Source of the DNA: Paenibacillus sp. FSL A5-0031 | GTDB taxonomy: Bacteria > Bacillota > Bacilli > Paenibacillales > Paenibacillaceae | Length of the DNA stretch: 64,000 bases | Direction: 5' to 3' | Assembly: GCF_001956295.1 (NCBI RefSeq) | Contig: NZ_MRTD01000023.1 | Location: forward strand, 1 to 64,000 | The notes under the pieces: model-generated | What the model saw: the letters and a program-made list of their open reading frames with translations, nothing else | Database searches by the model: none | What the model was told of the DNA's origin: nothing | Program-made: the position numbers and the translations under genes | In this document: positions 26,931 through 35,673 of the stretch, one piece after another | Numbering within the stretch: the stretch's first letter is position 1 | Layout: the number at the start of each line of letters is the position of its first letter

Positions 26931-27965
26931 ATGATTATTAGCAGGAAAGAAGTTGCGAAACTAGCTGGTGTTTCAGAGGCGACTGTTTCGAGAGTGATGA
27001 ACAGCGTCGGCCCTATCAAAGAGGAAACGCGTGAACGTGTATTACAAGCCGCGGCTGAGCTTGGATACGTACCGAATGCGCTTGCTCAGCAATTTGCTCG
27101 AAGGAAGAGCGGGAATATTGGCGTCATATTGCCATTCGTGCCAAAGGTTCATTTATTTTCCACTTACTATTTTTCGGAAATATTAAGTGGAATCGGTGAA
27201 ACAGCGAAACGCTGCGGCTATGACCTGCTTCTTATTTTTAGAGAACCGGATGGGGCGAGAGATTACGCTAAGCTATTTCGCACGCATAAGATTGATGCTT
27301 GCATCGTTTTAGGCTCACAAAATGTGCCTGAGGAAAGAGCCGCCCTTGCTGAGCTGAAGGCTGAGAACTTTCCTTTCTGCCTCGTGAATCAGCGGTTTGA
27401 TGCGGAGCATTATCGTACTGTCGATGCTGACCATGTTTCAGGCAGCAAGGCAGCCGTATCGCATTTGTTGAGTCAGGGCAGCCGCAGAATTGCTTTTGTT
27501 AACGGCCCGCTGCAATATTCCAATAGTGCCGATAGGCAGGAAGGCTACAAAGCGGCTCTAATGGAAGCGGGACTTGCTTATGAGCCGAGTCTAATCTATC
27601 ACGGTAATTACAGCCGGAAGAGCGGAGCGGAGCTCGCTGAGCAATTGGCGGAACAAATTAAAGAAGGCAATATCGATGCGGTATTTGCGGCTAATGATCG
27701 AATGGCAATCGGCCTGATGCAGCGCTTGCGGGAACTGGGAGTTGAAGCTGGCGAGCATTATGCGCTAGTTGGATATGATGACTCAGACGGCTCGCGCATC
27801 ATTAGTCCAAGGCTTTCAACCGTTGCTGTTCCTTTCTATGAAATGGGTAAGCTTGCAGCTGCTAGATTGCTGGACCCGGATCAGAAAACGGAAACGACAG
27901 ATTCACAAACAGATGTTTTACCGGTCAGCCTGATCACAAGAGAAACGTCAAGACTCAAACGTTAA
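26931..27965 (+). CDS. LacI-family transcriptional regulator
   Basis: A 344-residue repressor. The N-terminal helix-turn-helix is RKEVAKLAGVSEATVSRVMN with hinge AAELGYVPNALAQQFARR, followed by a periplasmic-binding-protein-like effector domain (GVILPFVP, DAVFAANDRMAIGLMQRL). AGGAGGAAA precedes the ATG directly. It is followed on the same strand by dehydrogenase and ThuA-like genes and probably controls them in response to a sugar or polyol. Confidence 0.92.
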   Translation: MIISRKEVAKLAGVSEATVSRVMNSVGPIKEETRERVLQAAAELGYVPNALAQQFARRKSGNIGVILPFVPKVHLFSTYYFSEILSGIGETAKRCGYDLLLIFREPDGARDYAKLFRTHKIDACIVLGSQNVPEERAALAELKAENFPFCLVNQRFDAEHYRTVDADHVSGSKAAVSHLLSQGSRRIAFVNGPLQYSNSADRQEGYKAALMEAGLAYEPSLIYHGNYSRKSGAELAEQLAEQIKEGNIDAVFAANDRMAIGLMQRLRELGVEAGEHYALVGYDDSDGSRIISPRLSTVAVPFYEMGKLAAARLLDPDQKTETTDSQTDVLPVSLITRETSRLKR

Positions 27966-28037
27966 ATCCTGAATACGAGTTTTTCTGCTCCATTCTATTT
28001 CAATTGCGGGACGCGATCTTATTGCTTAGAGGCAGCA

Positions 28038-28054
28038 TAAGGCGTTTACGCTTA
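28038..28054 (+). promoter_or_regulatory. Candidate operator before the dehydrogenase operon
   Basis: TAAGGCGTTTACGCTTA is an imperfect inverted repeat (TAAG-CG / CGCTTA) with a LacI-type CG-centred look, 16 bases before the start codon of the first dehydrogenase gene. This is a weak, motif-only assignment. Confidence 0.3.
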
Positions 28055-28070
28055 AGAGAGGCGGATTTTT

Positions 28071-29234
28071 ATGGATAAAGTAAGAGTTGGCATGGTTGGT
28101 TATAAGTTTATGGGGAAGGCACATAGCAACGCATACCGCGCGCTTCCGATGTTTTTCCCGAATGCGATTAAGCCGGAGATGACTGCCATTTGTGGTCGCG
28201 ATCCAGAAGGCGTTGAGCAAGCACGGTCACAATTCGGCTGGGAAAGTGCTGAAACGGACTGGAAAGCACTCGTTAACCGTGAGGATATTGATCTGATCGA
28301 TATTAATGCACCAAGTGATGCACATAAGGCTATCGCTCTAGCAGCAGCGGCAGCTGGCAAACATATCTTTTGTGAAAAGCCGCTGGCGCTTACTCTCGAA
28401 GACTCCCGTGAAATGCTTGATGCTGCAGAAAAAGCAGGCGTGAAGCATATGGTAGGTTTTAATTATCGATTTGCACCTGCTGTACAGCTTGCCAAAAAAT
28501 TAGTGTCTGATGGCAGGCTCGGTGAAATCTATCATTTCCGTGCTGTGTTTTTGCAAGATTGGATTATCGATCCGAGCTTCCCGCTCGTATGGCGTCTTCA
28601 GAAGGAAATTGCAGGCTCCGGCTCCCATGGTGATTTAGGAGCACATTTGATAGATATGGCGCGTTTTCTCGTTGGAGAATTCAATGAGGTTATCGGCATG
28701 AGCGAAACTTTCGTTAAAGAGCGTCCGATTGCTTCAGCTATGACAGGCCTCAGCGCAAAGGGAAGCGAGGGTGGACCGCTCGGAGAAGTAACAGTGGATG
28801 ATGCAACCATGTTTATGACACGCTTTGCTAACGGAGCGCTGGGCAGCTTTGAGGCGACTCGCTTCGCAGCCGGCCATCGCTGTACGAACGCTTTTGAAAT
28901 TAACGGCAGTAAAGGAAGCATCAAGTTTGATTTTGAGCGGATGAATGAGCTTCAAGTTTATTTCACCGATGATGCTGAGGATGTTCAAGGCTTCCGCCGC
29001 GTACTCGCAACCGATCCATCGCATGCGTATATGGACGCTTGGTGGCCAGCTGGACATACCATTGGGTACGAGCATACGTTTACACATGAAGTGCATGAGC
29101 TGATGCAAGCTTTTGCTGAAGATCGTCAGCCTGTACCGAACTTTGTAGATGGCGTGAAATGCCAAGAGGTTCTGGAGGCGGTAGATCGTTCGATTGCAGA
29201 ACGCCGCTGGGTAGCAATTAGCGAATTATCGTAA
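28071..29234 (+). CDS. Gfo/Idh/MocA-family NAD(P)-dependent sugar dehydrogenase
   Basis: A 387-residue oxidoreductase. The Rossmann fold begins VGMVGYKFMGKAHSNAYR, the conserved EKP motif is CEKPLALT near residue 103, and the substrate domain includes HGDLGAHLIDMARFLVG with the usual catalytic His region near residue 185. The family oxidises or epimerises sugars, polyols or their derivatives. It is the first of three co-directional genes behind the LacI-type gene. Confidence 0.9.
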   Translation: MDKVRVGMVGYKFMGKAHSNAYRALPMFFPNAIKPEMTAICGRDPEGVEQARSQFGWESAETDWKALVNREDIDLIDINAPSDAHKAIALAAAAAGKHIFCEKPLALTLEDSREMLDAAEKAGVKHMVGFNYRFAPAVQLAKKLVSDGRLGEIYHFRAVFLQDWIIDPSFPLVWRLQKEIAGSGSHGDLGAHLIDMARFLVGEFNEVIGMSETFVKERPIASAMTGLSAKGSEGGPLGEVTVDDATMFMTRFANGALGSFEATRFAAGHRCTNAFEINGSKGSIKFDFERMNELQVYFTDDAEDVQGFRRVLATDPSHAYMDAWWPAGHTIGYEHTFTHEVHELMQAFAEDRQPVPNFVDGVKCQEVLEAVDRSIAERRWVAISELS

Positions 29235-29294
29235 GCCATATAGGGTTATTAGTTAGGAGATTACTTAGCGCTTGGAGAGAGGCAGGAGAAGGTA

Positions 29295-30017
29295 ATGAAA
29301 AAAGCACTAATCGTATGGGGCGGCTGGGATGGACATCAGCCGAAAGAGGTAGCAGAAATTTTTCGTGAGGTGCTTGCAGCTGAGGACTTCGAGGTAGAGG
29401 TGTCCGACACATTGGAAGCATTTGCGGATGCAGAAAAACTGTTGGGACTTGATCTTATCGTACCCGTTTGGACGATGGCACGGATCGAGCAGAAGCTTGT
29501 CGATAATGTATCCGCAGCTGTTCAAAGCGGCGTAGGTTTGGCAGGATGCCATGGCGGAATGTGCGATGCGTTCCGTGAAAATGTAGACTGGCAGTTTATG
29601 ACCGGCGGACAATGGGTAGCTCACCCAGGCAATGACGGGGTTGAATATACGGTTAATATTAATAATTCATCCAGTCAGCTGACAGAAGGCATTGAAGATT
29701 TTGTTGTAAGCTCTGAGCAATATTATTTGCATGTGGATCCGGCGGTTGAAGTGCTGGCGACAACACGTTTTCCGCTGACACCGGGACCGCATTCCCTTAA
29801 CAAGGCAGTCGATATGCCGGTTGTATGGACGAAGCGCTGGGGTGTTGGACGCGTATATTACAATTCGCTTGGCCATCAAGCTAATATTATCGAGATTGAA
29901 GCGGTGAAAGAGCTTATGAGACGCGGCTTCTTGTGGTGTGCTGAAGGTAAAGCAAATGCGCTGGCAGCAGGCAAAACAGCTTCTGCTTATAGCGGTATGG
30001 CAGATAATCAATTGTAA
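29295..30017 (+). CDS. ThuA-like domain protein
   Basis: A 240-residue protein with the class I glutamine amidotransferase-like fold of ThuA: ALIVWGGWDGHQPKEVAEIF at the N-terminus, AGCHGGMCDAF near residue 83, EQYYLHVDP near 142 and WGVGRVYYNSLGHQ near 183. ThuA proteins act in catabolism of trehalose and other sugars through 3-keto intermediates. It lies between two Gfo/Idh/MocA genes, 60 and 47 bases away, so the three likely form one pathway. Confidence 0.88.
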   Translation: MKKALIVWGGWDGHQPKEVAEIFREVLAAEDFEVEVSDTLEAFADAEKLLGLDLIVPVWTMARIEQKLVDNVSAAVQSGVGLAGCHGGMCDAFRENVDWQFMTGGQWVAHPGNDGVEYTVNINNSSSQLTEGIEDFVVSSEQYYLHVDPAVEVLATTRFPLTPGPHSLNKAVDMPVVWTKRWGVGRVYYNSLGHQANIIEIEAVKELMRRGFLWCAEGKANALAAGKTASAYSGMADNQL

Positions 30018-30064
30018 ATCGCAATCATAATAATCTTAGGATATGAGAAGAGGGACTAGAGATT

Positions 30065-31165
30065 ATGGAAAAGATCAAAGCAGGCATTATAGGAACAGGC
30101 AATATTAGCGGTATCTATTTTGAAAACGGCAACCGTTTTGATGCTTTGCAGGTTGTAGCTTGCGCAGACTTAGATGTGGAGAGAGCCAAAGCAAAAGGCG
30201 AGCAGTTTGGCGTTCGCGGTTGTTCGGTTGAGGAGCTGCTTGCTGATCCAGAAGTTCAGATGATAATCAATTTGACGATCCCGCAAGCGCATGCATCGGT
30301 ATGCTTGCAAGCTCTTGAAGCAGGCAAACATGTTTATGTTGAGAAGCCTTTTGCAGTTACTCGTGAAGAAGCGCAGCAGGTACTTGAGCTTGCTGAGAAA
30401 AAAGGTCTCTATGTAGGAAGCGCGCCTGATACATTCCTTGGCGGCGGCATCCAAACGAGCATTAAGCTGCTTGAGGATGGTTGGATTGGTACGCCAATTG
30501 GCGCGACTGCATTCATGGTGTGCGGCGGGCATGAATCATGGCATCCGGCTCCTGAATTTTATTATCAAAAGGGCGGCGGCCCGATGTTTGATATGGGACC
30601 ATACTATTTAACCGCGCTTGTAGCGCTGCTTGGACCTATCACTCGTGTAACGGGTTCGGCACGTATCTCCTTCCCAGAGAGAACGATTACAAGCAAGCCG
30701 AAATACGGTCAGCAGGTAGAGGTTGAAGTACCAACTCATATCGCTGGAGTGATGGACTTTGCATCGGGTCCTATCGGAACATTGCTCACAAGCTTTGATG
30801 TGAAAGGCGGCTCAACGCTTCCTCGAATCGAAATATATGGCAGCGCGGGCACACTTCTTGTCCCAGATCCAAACGGGTTTGGCGGTCAAATTAAAATTTG
30901 GCGTGCGGGCTCAAACGAATGGTCAGATATTCCGCTCGCTTACGGATACACAGAGAACGCTCGTGGTGTCGGTGCAGCAGACATGGCCAAAGCGATTCAA
31001 ACCGGCCGTAAGCATCGCGCTAATGGCGAGCTTGCTTATCATGTACTCGAAGCTATGCATGGTTTCCATGACGCGTCGGAACAAGGCGTGCATTATGTTA
31101 TGAAAAGCACTTGTGAGCGCCCAGCGCCATTGCCGCTTGGTTTGCAGCCATTCTGTTTGGATTAA
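30065..31165 (+). CDS. Second Gfo/Idh/MocA-family dehydrogenase
   Basis: A 366-residue oxidoreductase with Rossmann start AGIIGTGNISGIYFENG, conserved VEKPFAVT near residue 95 and GGGPMFDMGPYYLTALVALLG in the substrate domain. It differs clearly from the enzyme at 28071, so the two probably catalyse separate steps, for example oxidation and re-reduction around a keto-sugar. A bidirectional-looking terminator follows. Confidence 0.9.
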   Translation: MEKIKAGIIGTGNISGIYFENGNRFDALQVVACADLDVERAKAKGEQFGVRGCSVEELLADPEVQMIINLTIPQAHASVCLQALEAGKHVYVEKPFAVTREEAQQVLELAEKKGLYVGSAPDTFLGGGIQTSIKLLEDGWIGTPIGATAFMVCGGHESWHPAPEFYYQKGGGPMFDMGPYYLTALVALLGPITRVTGSARISFPERTITSKPKYGQQVEVEVPTHIAGVMDFASGPIGTLLTSFDVKGGSTLPRIEIYGSAGTLLVPDPNGFGGQIKIWRAGSNEWSDIPLAYGYTENARGVGAADMAKAIQTGRKHRANGELAYHVLEAMHGFHDASEQGVHYVMKSTCERPAPLPLGLQPFCLD

Positions 31166-31219
31166 TAAAGGTTGAAGAGCATTAACGGCTAGAATGTAAA
31201 GCCATTAATAAATAACTTT

Positions 31220-31273
31220 AAAAAAGAGCTGTCCCAAAAGTAGATGTATCTACGATTGGAACAGCTCTTTTTG
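31220..31273 (+). terminator. Intrinsic terminator of the ThuA/dehydrogenase operon
   Basis: AAAAAGAGCTGT and ACAGCTCTTTTT arms with imperfect inner pairing (GTAGAT/ATCTAC). The A/T-rich flanks would let it work in both directions. Confidence 0.85.
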
Positions 31274-31319
31274 ATGGAGCTAAGGCAGAACGATGTTCTT
31301 ACCTTATCAAACCTATAGC

Positions 31320-31502
31320 TAACGAACCCAGCAGGTCTTATTTAAACGATTCGTAATGGAATTAAATTTTAACGAACTCCAGAATCGTTATTTCGAGAAA
31401 ACTAGCGCGGAACACCATGTAAAACATGATATAACGTTTATCAGGTTCGTTAAAATGAAAGAAGAGTCGTTTTCTTCACGATAAGCATGATACAGTTCGT
31501 TA
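31320..31502. repeat. Inverted array of four TAACGAAC-N10-TTAT units
   Basis: Plus-strand units start at 31320 and 31370; minus-strand units start at 31502 and 31452. Each reads TAACGAAC, ten variable bases, then TTAT, and units within an arm are exactly 50 bases apart. The arms share further patchy similarity, such as ATTTTAACGAAC. The whole 31274-31638 stretch has no credible gene and lies between the ends of two convergent operons. Confidence 0.75.
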
Positions 31503-31559
31503 GAGAAATGATTAAGGTATTATGCAATGTCGGTGAGAGCAATAATTGAATCCGCCGGG

Positions 31560-31584
31560 AATAGCTTTTGATGCGCTATTTTTT
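31560..31584 (+). terminator. Weak terminator-like hairpin in the convergent intergenic region
   Basis: AATAGC at 31560-31565 pairs with GCTATT at 31575-31580, followed by T4. It is a short stem and a marginal call. Confidence 0.25.
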
Positions 31585-31638
31585 CATGCTCTCCAACATT
31601 TTGTCCAAAGTGACCTATTGATCCATCGAAGTTGACTA

Positions 31639-32505
31639 TTATTTTATCCAAGCTGCAACCTTGTCAGGATTTTGCTCAACCCATGCTTTGGCAGCTGCTT
31701 CTGGCGTCTCGCCTTCTTGGATTTTGATCATAACGGAAGCCATATCATCTGGCGTCCAATTAAACTGATCGAGGAATGCATAAGCTTCAGGCAAATCATC
31801 CTTTAGGCCTTGACGGGCGATTGTATGAATTTGTTCGTCTCCGCCATATACATTTTTAGGATCTGCCAAATATTTCAGCTCCATCTTTGCGAACATCCAG
31901 TGCGGTGTCCAGCCTGTCACAACAATCGGCTCTTTGTTTGCATAAGCCTTCTCGAGCTGCTGAGTCATTGCTGCGGAGGAGCTCTCAAGCAGCTTCCATT
32001 TATCTCGCAGATTATATTGATCTAATACTTTTTCTGTCGACATCATAAGACCGGCACCCGGCTCAATACCGATAATCGTATGATCTACTTCAGCGCCAAC
32101 GGCATCGTTAAGCTCGTCAATGCTGTTAACATCCATATATTTAGGAACGACTAGACCAATTTTTGTTCCTTCTAGATTTGGTCCTAGATCATCAAATTTA
32201 CCGTTATATTTTTCGATGTACGATGCATGTGTTGTAGGAAGCCATGCAGCTACCATCGCATCTGCACTGCCGTCAGAAATACCAGCCCACATAGGCCCCG
32301 CATCAACTTGCATCATATCAACTTTGTAATTAAGCTTCTGCTCAAGTACTTCCTTCACAACATACGTGCTCGCTATCTCAGAATCCCAAGCCACGTAAGC
32401 AAGCGTTACTTTTTTCTTAGCGCCTTCATTGTTTGAAGAGCATCCAGCGACTAAAGCCATGGTCATAACAGCAGCAACAATTACACTCATTTTATTAAAT
32501 TTCAA
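31639..32505 (-). CDS. opuAC: Glycine betaine ABC transporter substrate-binding lipoprotein, OpuAC-like
   Basis: A 288-residue lipoprotein with lipobox VAGC near residue 22. The binding domain (AYVAWDSEIASTYVVKEVL, MWAGISDGSADAMVAAWLP, GWTPHWMFAKMELKYL) carries the Trp residues that form the aromatic betaine cage in OpuAC/ProX proteins. A TTG start at 32505, just after GAGGAGTG, is chosen over ATG codons farther upstream that would precede the lipoprotein signal by 25 residues. It is third in an operon with ATPase and permease. A duplicated hairpin sits in the gap before it. Confidence 0.9.
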   Translation of the reverse strand: MKFNKMSVIVAAVMTMALVAGCSSNNEGAKKKVTLAYVAWDSEIASTYVVKEVLEQKLNYKVDMMQVDAGPMWAGISDGSADAMVAAWLPTTHASYIEKYNGKFDDLGPNLEGTKIGLVVPKYMDVNSIDELNDAVGAEVDHTIIGIEPGAGLMMSTEKVLDQYNLRDKWKLLESSSAAMTQQLEKAYANKEPIVVTGWTPHWMFAKMELKYLADPKNVYGGDEQIHTIARQGLKDDLPEAYAFLDQFNWTPDDMASVMIKIQEGETPEAAAKAWVEQNPDKVAAWIK

Positions 32506-32515
32506 AAAATCACTC

Positions 32516-32573
32516 CTCAAATTTTGCGCAGCAAAATACTTCGTAAGCATACGCTCAAATTTTGCGCAGCAAA
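32516..32573 (-). repeat. 38-base tandem repeat with hairpin, between permease and binding-protein genes
   Basis: The 20-base core CTCAAATTTTGCGCAGCAAA (plus strand) occurs at 32516-32535 and 32554-32573. Within it TTTGC and GCAAA form a short hairpin around TGC on the coding strand; in the promoter-distal copy the stem is ATTTTGC/GCAAAAT. The distal copy ends at the ribosome binding site of the lipoprotein gene. Confidence 0.75.
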
Positions 32574-32610
32574 CTAACATCGAGCATGCGCTTAACGTTT
32601 ATAAATTAGT

Positions 32611-33456
32611 TTAGGTGGTTTTGCTTTTACGAATAATTTGTTGGGTCAGTCGGTCTAAAATAATGGCTAATATAACAATGGCAAGACCAGCTTCAAATCC
32701 AACGCCGGTATTTCCTTGCGTGACTGCACGATATACATAAGCTCCTACGCCTTGAGCACCAATCATGGATGCAATGACGACCATCGATAGTGACAACATA
32801 ATGGTCTGGTTAATGCCGGCCATAATGGTTGGCATGGCAATAGGAAGCTGCAGCTTGAACAATTTTTGCGTTGGCGTAGAGCCGAAGGCATCTGCTGCTT
32901 CTACTAATTCGGCAGGGACTTGGCGAATGCCAAGATTCGTTAATCGTATCGTTGGCGGGATTGCAAAAATAATCGAAGAGATCACGCCAGGAACAACACC
33001 CAAGGAGAAAAACGTTACAGCTGGGAGCAAATAAACGAAGGCTGGCATCGTCTGCATAAGATCAAGCAGTGGTGTAATGATTTTTTGGAAATTGGTGTAG
33101 CGAGCACACAAAATTCCAATAGGAACGCCAATCAGCACGGATATGAAGGCTGCAGTCAAAACGAGAGCTAGTGTCTGCATCGTTTGGCTCCATAAGCCGA
33201 GGTTTTCTATGATTAACAATCCGATAAGTGTGAATATTCCCATTTTCCACTTGCCGATGAGCCAAGCCAAAATAGTGAATATCAAAATAAGCACTAGCGC
33301 TGGAAACCAATTGAGAGCGACATCCAAGCCATTTACAGTTTCGCCGACAACTGTGCGTATTAATTTGAAAAAAGGGTCGAAATGAGCTTCAAACCAAGCT
33401 TCCAGCCATTCGATCCAGTCAGCTAATGGGATTTTAGGTAGATTCAATACGTTCAC
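32611..33456 (-). CDS. opuAB: Glycine betaine ABC transporter permease, OpuAB-like
   Basis: A 281-residue permease with about six membrane spans. The N-terminal region IPLADWIEWLEAWFEAHFDPFFKLI is typical of OpuAB/ProW proteins, and the ATPase-contact loop is ELVEAADAFGSTPTQKLFKLQLPIAMPTIMAG near residue 185. Its start overlaps the end of the ATPase gene by 23 bases. It forms the channel for uptake of glycine betaine or similar osmoprotectants. Confidence 0.93.
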   Translation of the reverse strand: MNVLNLPKIPLADWIEWLEAWFEAHFDPFFKLIRTVVGETVNGLDVALNWFPALVLILIFTILAWLIGKWKMGIFTLIGLLIIENLGLWSQTMQTLALVLTAAFISVLIGVPIGILCARYTNFQKIITPLLDLMQTMPAFVYLLPAVTFFSLGVVPGVISSIIFAIPPTIRLTNLGIRQVPAELVEAADAFGSTPTQKLFKLQLPIAMPTIMAGINQTIMLSLSMVVIASMIGAQGVGAYVYRAVTQGNTGVGFEAGLAIVILAIILDRLTQQIIRKSKTT

Positions 33457-34642
33457 CAGCCTCTAATACGGAATTTCCAGCTAATGCGGCTAGAACCGCG
33501 CCCTTGATGACGATGCCTTTAAGGCGCCCGTTTGCATCAATAATGGAAATGGGGAATTTCGAATTACTCATTAATTCAAACAACTCATTAAGCAGCGTAT
33601 CCGGCTGTGCGAATGGCGCTTCTCGCTCCATTGCATCTTCAAGCTTTTGGCCGTTTTTAATTGCATTCGCTGCTTCTTCTGCCGTTATAACGCCAAGCAG
33701 GCGCATACCTTTGTCGACAACGTAAAGGCTCGATACTCCGCGGTCACGCATAAATTGCAAAGCAACACGCGGACCTTTCTCGATCGTTATCGTTTCAGGT
33801 TTAATCATGACATGTGATGCTGTAAATACTTTGGATAAATCAACGTCCTCGACGAAACGCTCAACATATTTGTTCGCTGGCTGCATCAATATTTCTTCAG
33901 GTGATCCAATTTGGACGATGCTTCCATCCTTCATCAAAGCGATTTGATCACCGATCCGCAGTGCTTCGTTTAAGTCATGGGTAATGAAAACAATTGTTTT
34001 TTTCATTTTGGATTGAAGCTCAAGCAGCTCATCCTGCATATCCTTCCGAATTAAAGGATCGAGTGCGCCAAATGCTTCATCCATAAGCAGAACATCCGGA
34101 TCGTTGGCAAGTCCTCTTGCGAGTCCAACGCGCTGCTGCATACCGCCGCTTAATTGGTCAGGATAGCTGTCTGCCCATCCTTTTAATCCAACAAGCTCTA
34201 GCGAATGCATCGCCATTTCTCTGCGTTTTTTCTTATCGATGCCCTGTACCTCTAGTCCGTATTCAATGTTTTGAATAACGGTGCGATGCGGAAACAGTGC
34301 GAACTTCTGAAATACCATACCTACATTTTTTCTTCTAAATTGCCGCAGACGCTCTGGTGACATCTTAAGCACATCTGTCCCGTTAAACAGGACTTGACCT
34401 AGAGTAGGTTCAATTAATCGATTGAGAAGACGTATAAGTGTCGACTTGCCGCTACCGGACAAGCCCATAATAACAAATATTTGTCCCTCTTCAATCGAGA
34501 AATTTGCTTGGTTCACCCCAACCGTAAGCTTTGTTTCTGCAAAAATTTTCTCTTTAGACCATCCTTTATCCAGCAGCGGGATCGCCTTTTTCGGATCTGT
34601 CCCGAAAATTTTGGTCAGCCTCTTGGCTTCTATAATCGCCAT
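33434..34642 (-). CDS. opuAA: Glycine betaine ABC transporter ATP-binding protein with CBS domains, OpuAA-like
   Basis: A 402-residue ATPase. Walker A is GLSGSGKST near residue 60, the signature LSGGMQQRVGLARGLA near 168 and Walker B VLLMDEAFGALDP near 188. Residues from about 280 form two CBS domains (FMRDRGVSSLYVVDKGMRLLG and SNSKFPISIIDANGRLKGI), which in OpuA sense ionic strength. The ATG at 34642 follows AAAGGGGG by six bases; an ATG at 34675 is less well placed. First gene of the operon. Confidence 0.95.
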   Translation of the reverse strand: MAIIEAKRLTKIFGTDPKKAIPLLDKGWSKEKIFAETKLTVGVNQANFSIEEGQIFVIMGLSGSGKSTLIRLLNRLIEPTLGQVLFNGTDVLKMSPERLRQFRRKNVGMVFQKFALFPHRTVIQNIEYGLEVQGIDKKKRREMAMHSLELVGLKGWADSYPDQLSGGMQQRVGLARGLANDPDVLLMDEAFGALDPLIRKDMQDELLELQSKMKKTIVFITHDLNEALRIGDQIALMKDGSIVQIGSPEEILMQPANKYVERFVEDVDLSKVFTASHVMIKPETITIEKGPRVALQFMRDRGVSSLYVVDKGMRLLGVITAEEAANAIKNGQKLEDAMEREAPFAQPDTLLNELFELMSNSKFPISIIDANGRLKGIVIKGAVLAALAGNSVLEAGERIEST

Positions 34643-34719
34643 GTTGTGCCCCCTTTGGAATATTTCGACTCCCATAAGTTTAGTTGGTTATGTTTGTTAT
34701 GGTCAAAAGGCGTGAGACT

Positions 34720-34769
34720 CTGTATACTACGTACAGTTATAACTTTACGAACTTTACATACTGTATACT
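34720..34769. promoter_or_regulatory. Candidate operators in the opuA-gbsR divergent region
   Basis: CTGTATACT occurs at 34720-34728 and again at 34761-34769, 41 bases or about four helical turns apart. The first is part of the inverted repeat CTGTA-N7-TACAG (34720-34736). The 240-base divergent region between the ATPase gene and the regulator gene contains no ORF and must hold both promoters. These repeats are the best operator candidates for the GbsR-type repressor. Confidence 0.45.
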
Positions 34770-34882
34770 CTGGATAACTCCCTTTTTCGTATCAAACGTG
34801 TTCTTTACATATGGATGGTCATTTGATTACAATAATTGATGTAAGAATGATAGGGGGAAAGACACTCCTCAGGAGGAACGAC

Positions 34883-35440
34883 ATGAATGAGCTTGCAGCA
34901 TTAACAGATGAGCAGCTAACCAAGCTGCATAAAGCAAGGCGCCGCGTCATTGAATCAATAGGTGAAAACATGGATTTGTACGGCATTACGTTATCCATTG
35001 GTCATTTGTACGGCAATATGTACTTTAATCGTGAGCCAGTTACACTTGATGAGATGAGCCAGACGATGGGCATGAGCAAGACTTCAATGAGTACTGGCAT
35101 GCGTACGCTGCATGATCTGAAGATGATAAATAAAGTATGGGGTAAAGGCTCAAGAAAAGACTTATATGAAGTAGAGCCAAACTGGCATCAAAACTTTACT
35201 GACTACTTCTCCATTAAATGGAGAAAAGCTGTCGAGCAAAATATGAGTGCTCTAAACCGATCAATGAAGGAAATTGATGCTCTAAAGCTTCAATACGAAA
35301 GCGAACAATCTTTCCTTGATGTGCTTGATAATGATACACAAAAGATTGATGAGGCTTTAAAATATTACAAATGGCTGGATCGTTTAATCGATTCTTTTGA
35401 AAATGGAGATATTTACAAGCTAATACCTCTTGAAGAATAA
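34883..35440 (+). CDS. GbsR/OpcR-type MarR-fold transcriptional repressor
   Basis: A 185-residue regulator with the pattern ESIGENMDLYGITLSIGHLYGNMYF and a winged helix (LDEMSQTMGMSKTSMSTGMRTLHDLKMINKVWGKGSRK), as in GbsR and OpcR of Bacillus, which repress betaine synthesis or uptake genes. The ATG at 34883 lies just after AGGAGGAACGAC; an in-frame ATG at 34811 is upstream of that site. It is divergent from the opuA operon and is its likely regulator. Confidence 0.88.
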   Translation: MNELAALTDEQLTKLHKARRRVIESIGENMDLYGITLSIGHLYGNMYFNREPVTLDEMSQTMGMSKTSMSTGMRTLHDLKMINKVWGKGSRKDLYEVEPNWHQNFTDYFSIKWRKAVEQNMSALNRSMKEIDALKLQYESEQSFLDVLDNDTQKIDEALKYYKWLDRLIDSFENGDIYKLIPLEE

Positions 35441-35485
35441 AATGAGAAACGAAAGGCAACGCTTCTTGCCTTTATTATGCTTCAA

Positions 35486-35517
35486 AGCCGCGAGGAATTA
35501 TTCTTGCGGTTTTTTTG
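35486..35517 (+). terminator. Intrinsic terminator after the GbsR-type gene
   Basis: AGCCGCGAGG pairs with TCTTGCGGTT, allowing G-T pairs, followed by T7. Confidence 0.75.
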
Positions 35518-35673
35518 ATTGTTTCGAGCATAATATAGAAGCTTTAGATCTGTATAAAAGAGGAATTAATGTCTTTTTTACAAATATCAAGGATCTAACT
35601 CCTAGGTATGTTTTTCTAAGTAAAATATGGTAAAATCATTACAATCATTTTAGAGCGGGGGAAGTGTATATCG

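Noticed and set aside
31320..31502. The TAACGAAC array considered as a CRISPR array
   Set aside because: Units are short, diverged, inverted between arms and only four; no cas genes are nearby.
34811..34882. Longer N-terminus for the GbsR-type regulator
   Set aside because: The ATG at 34811 has no ribosome binding site, whereas 34883 follows AGGAGG directly.
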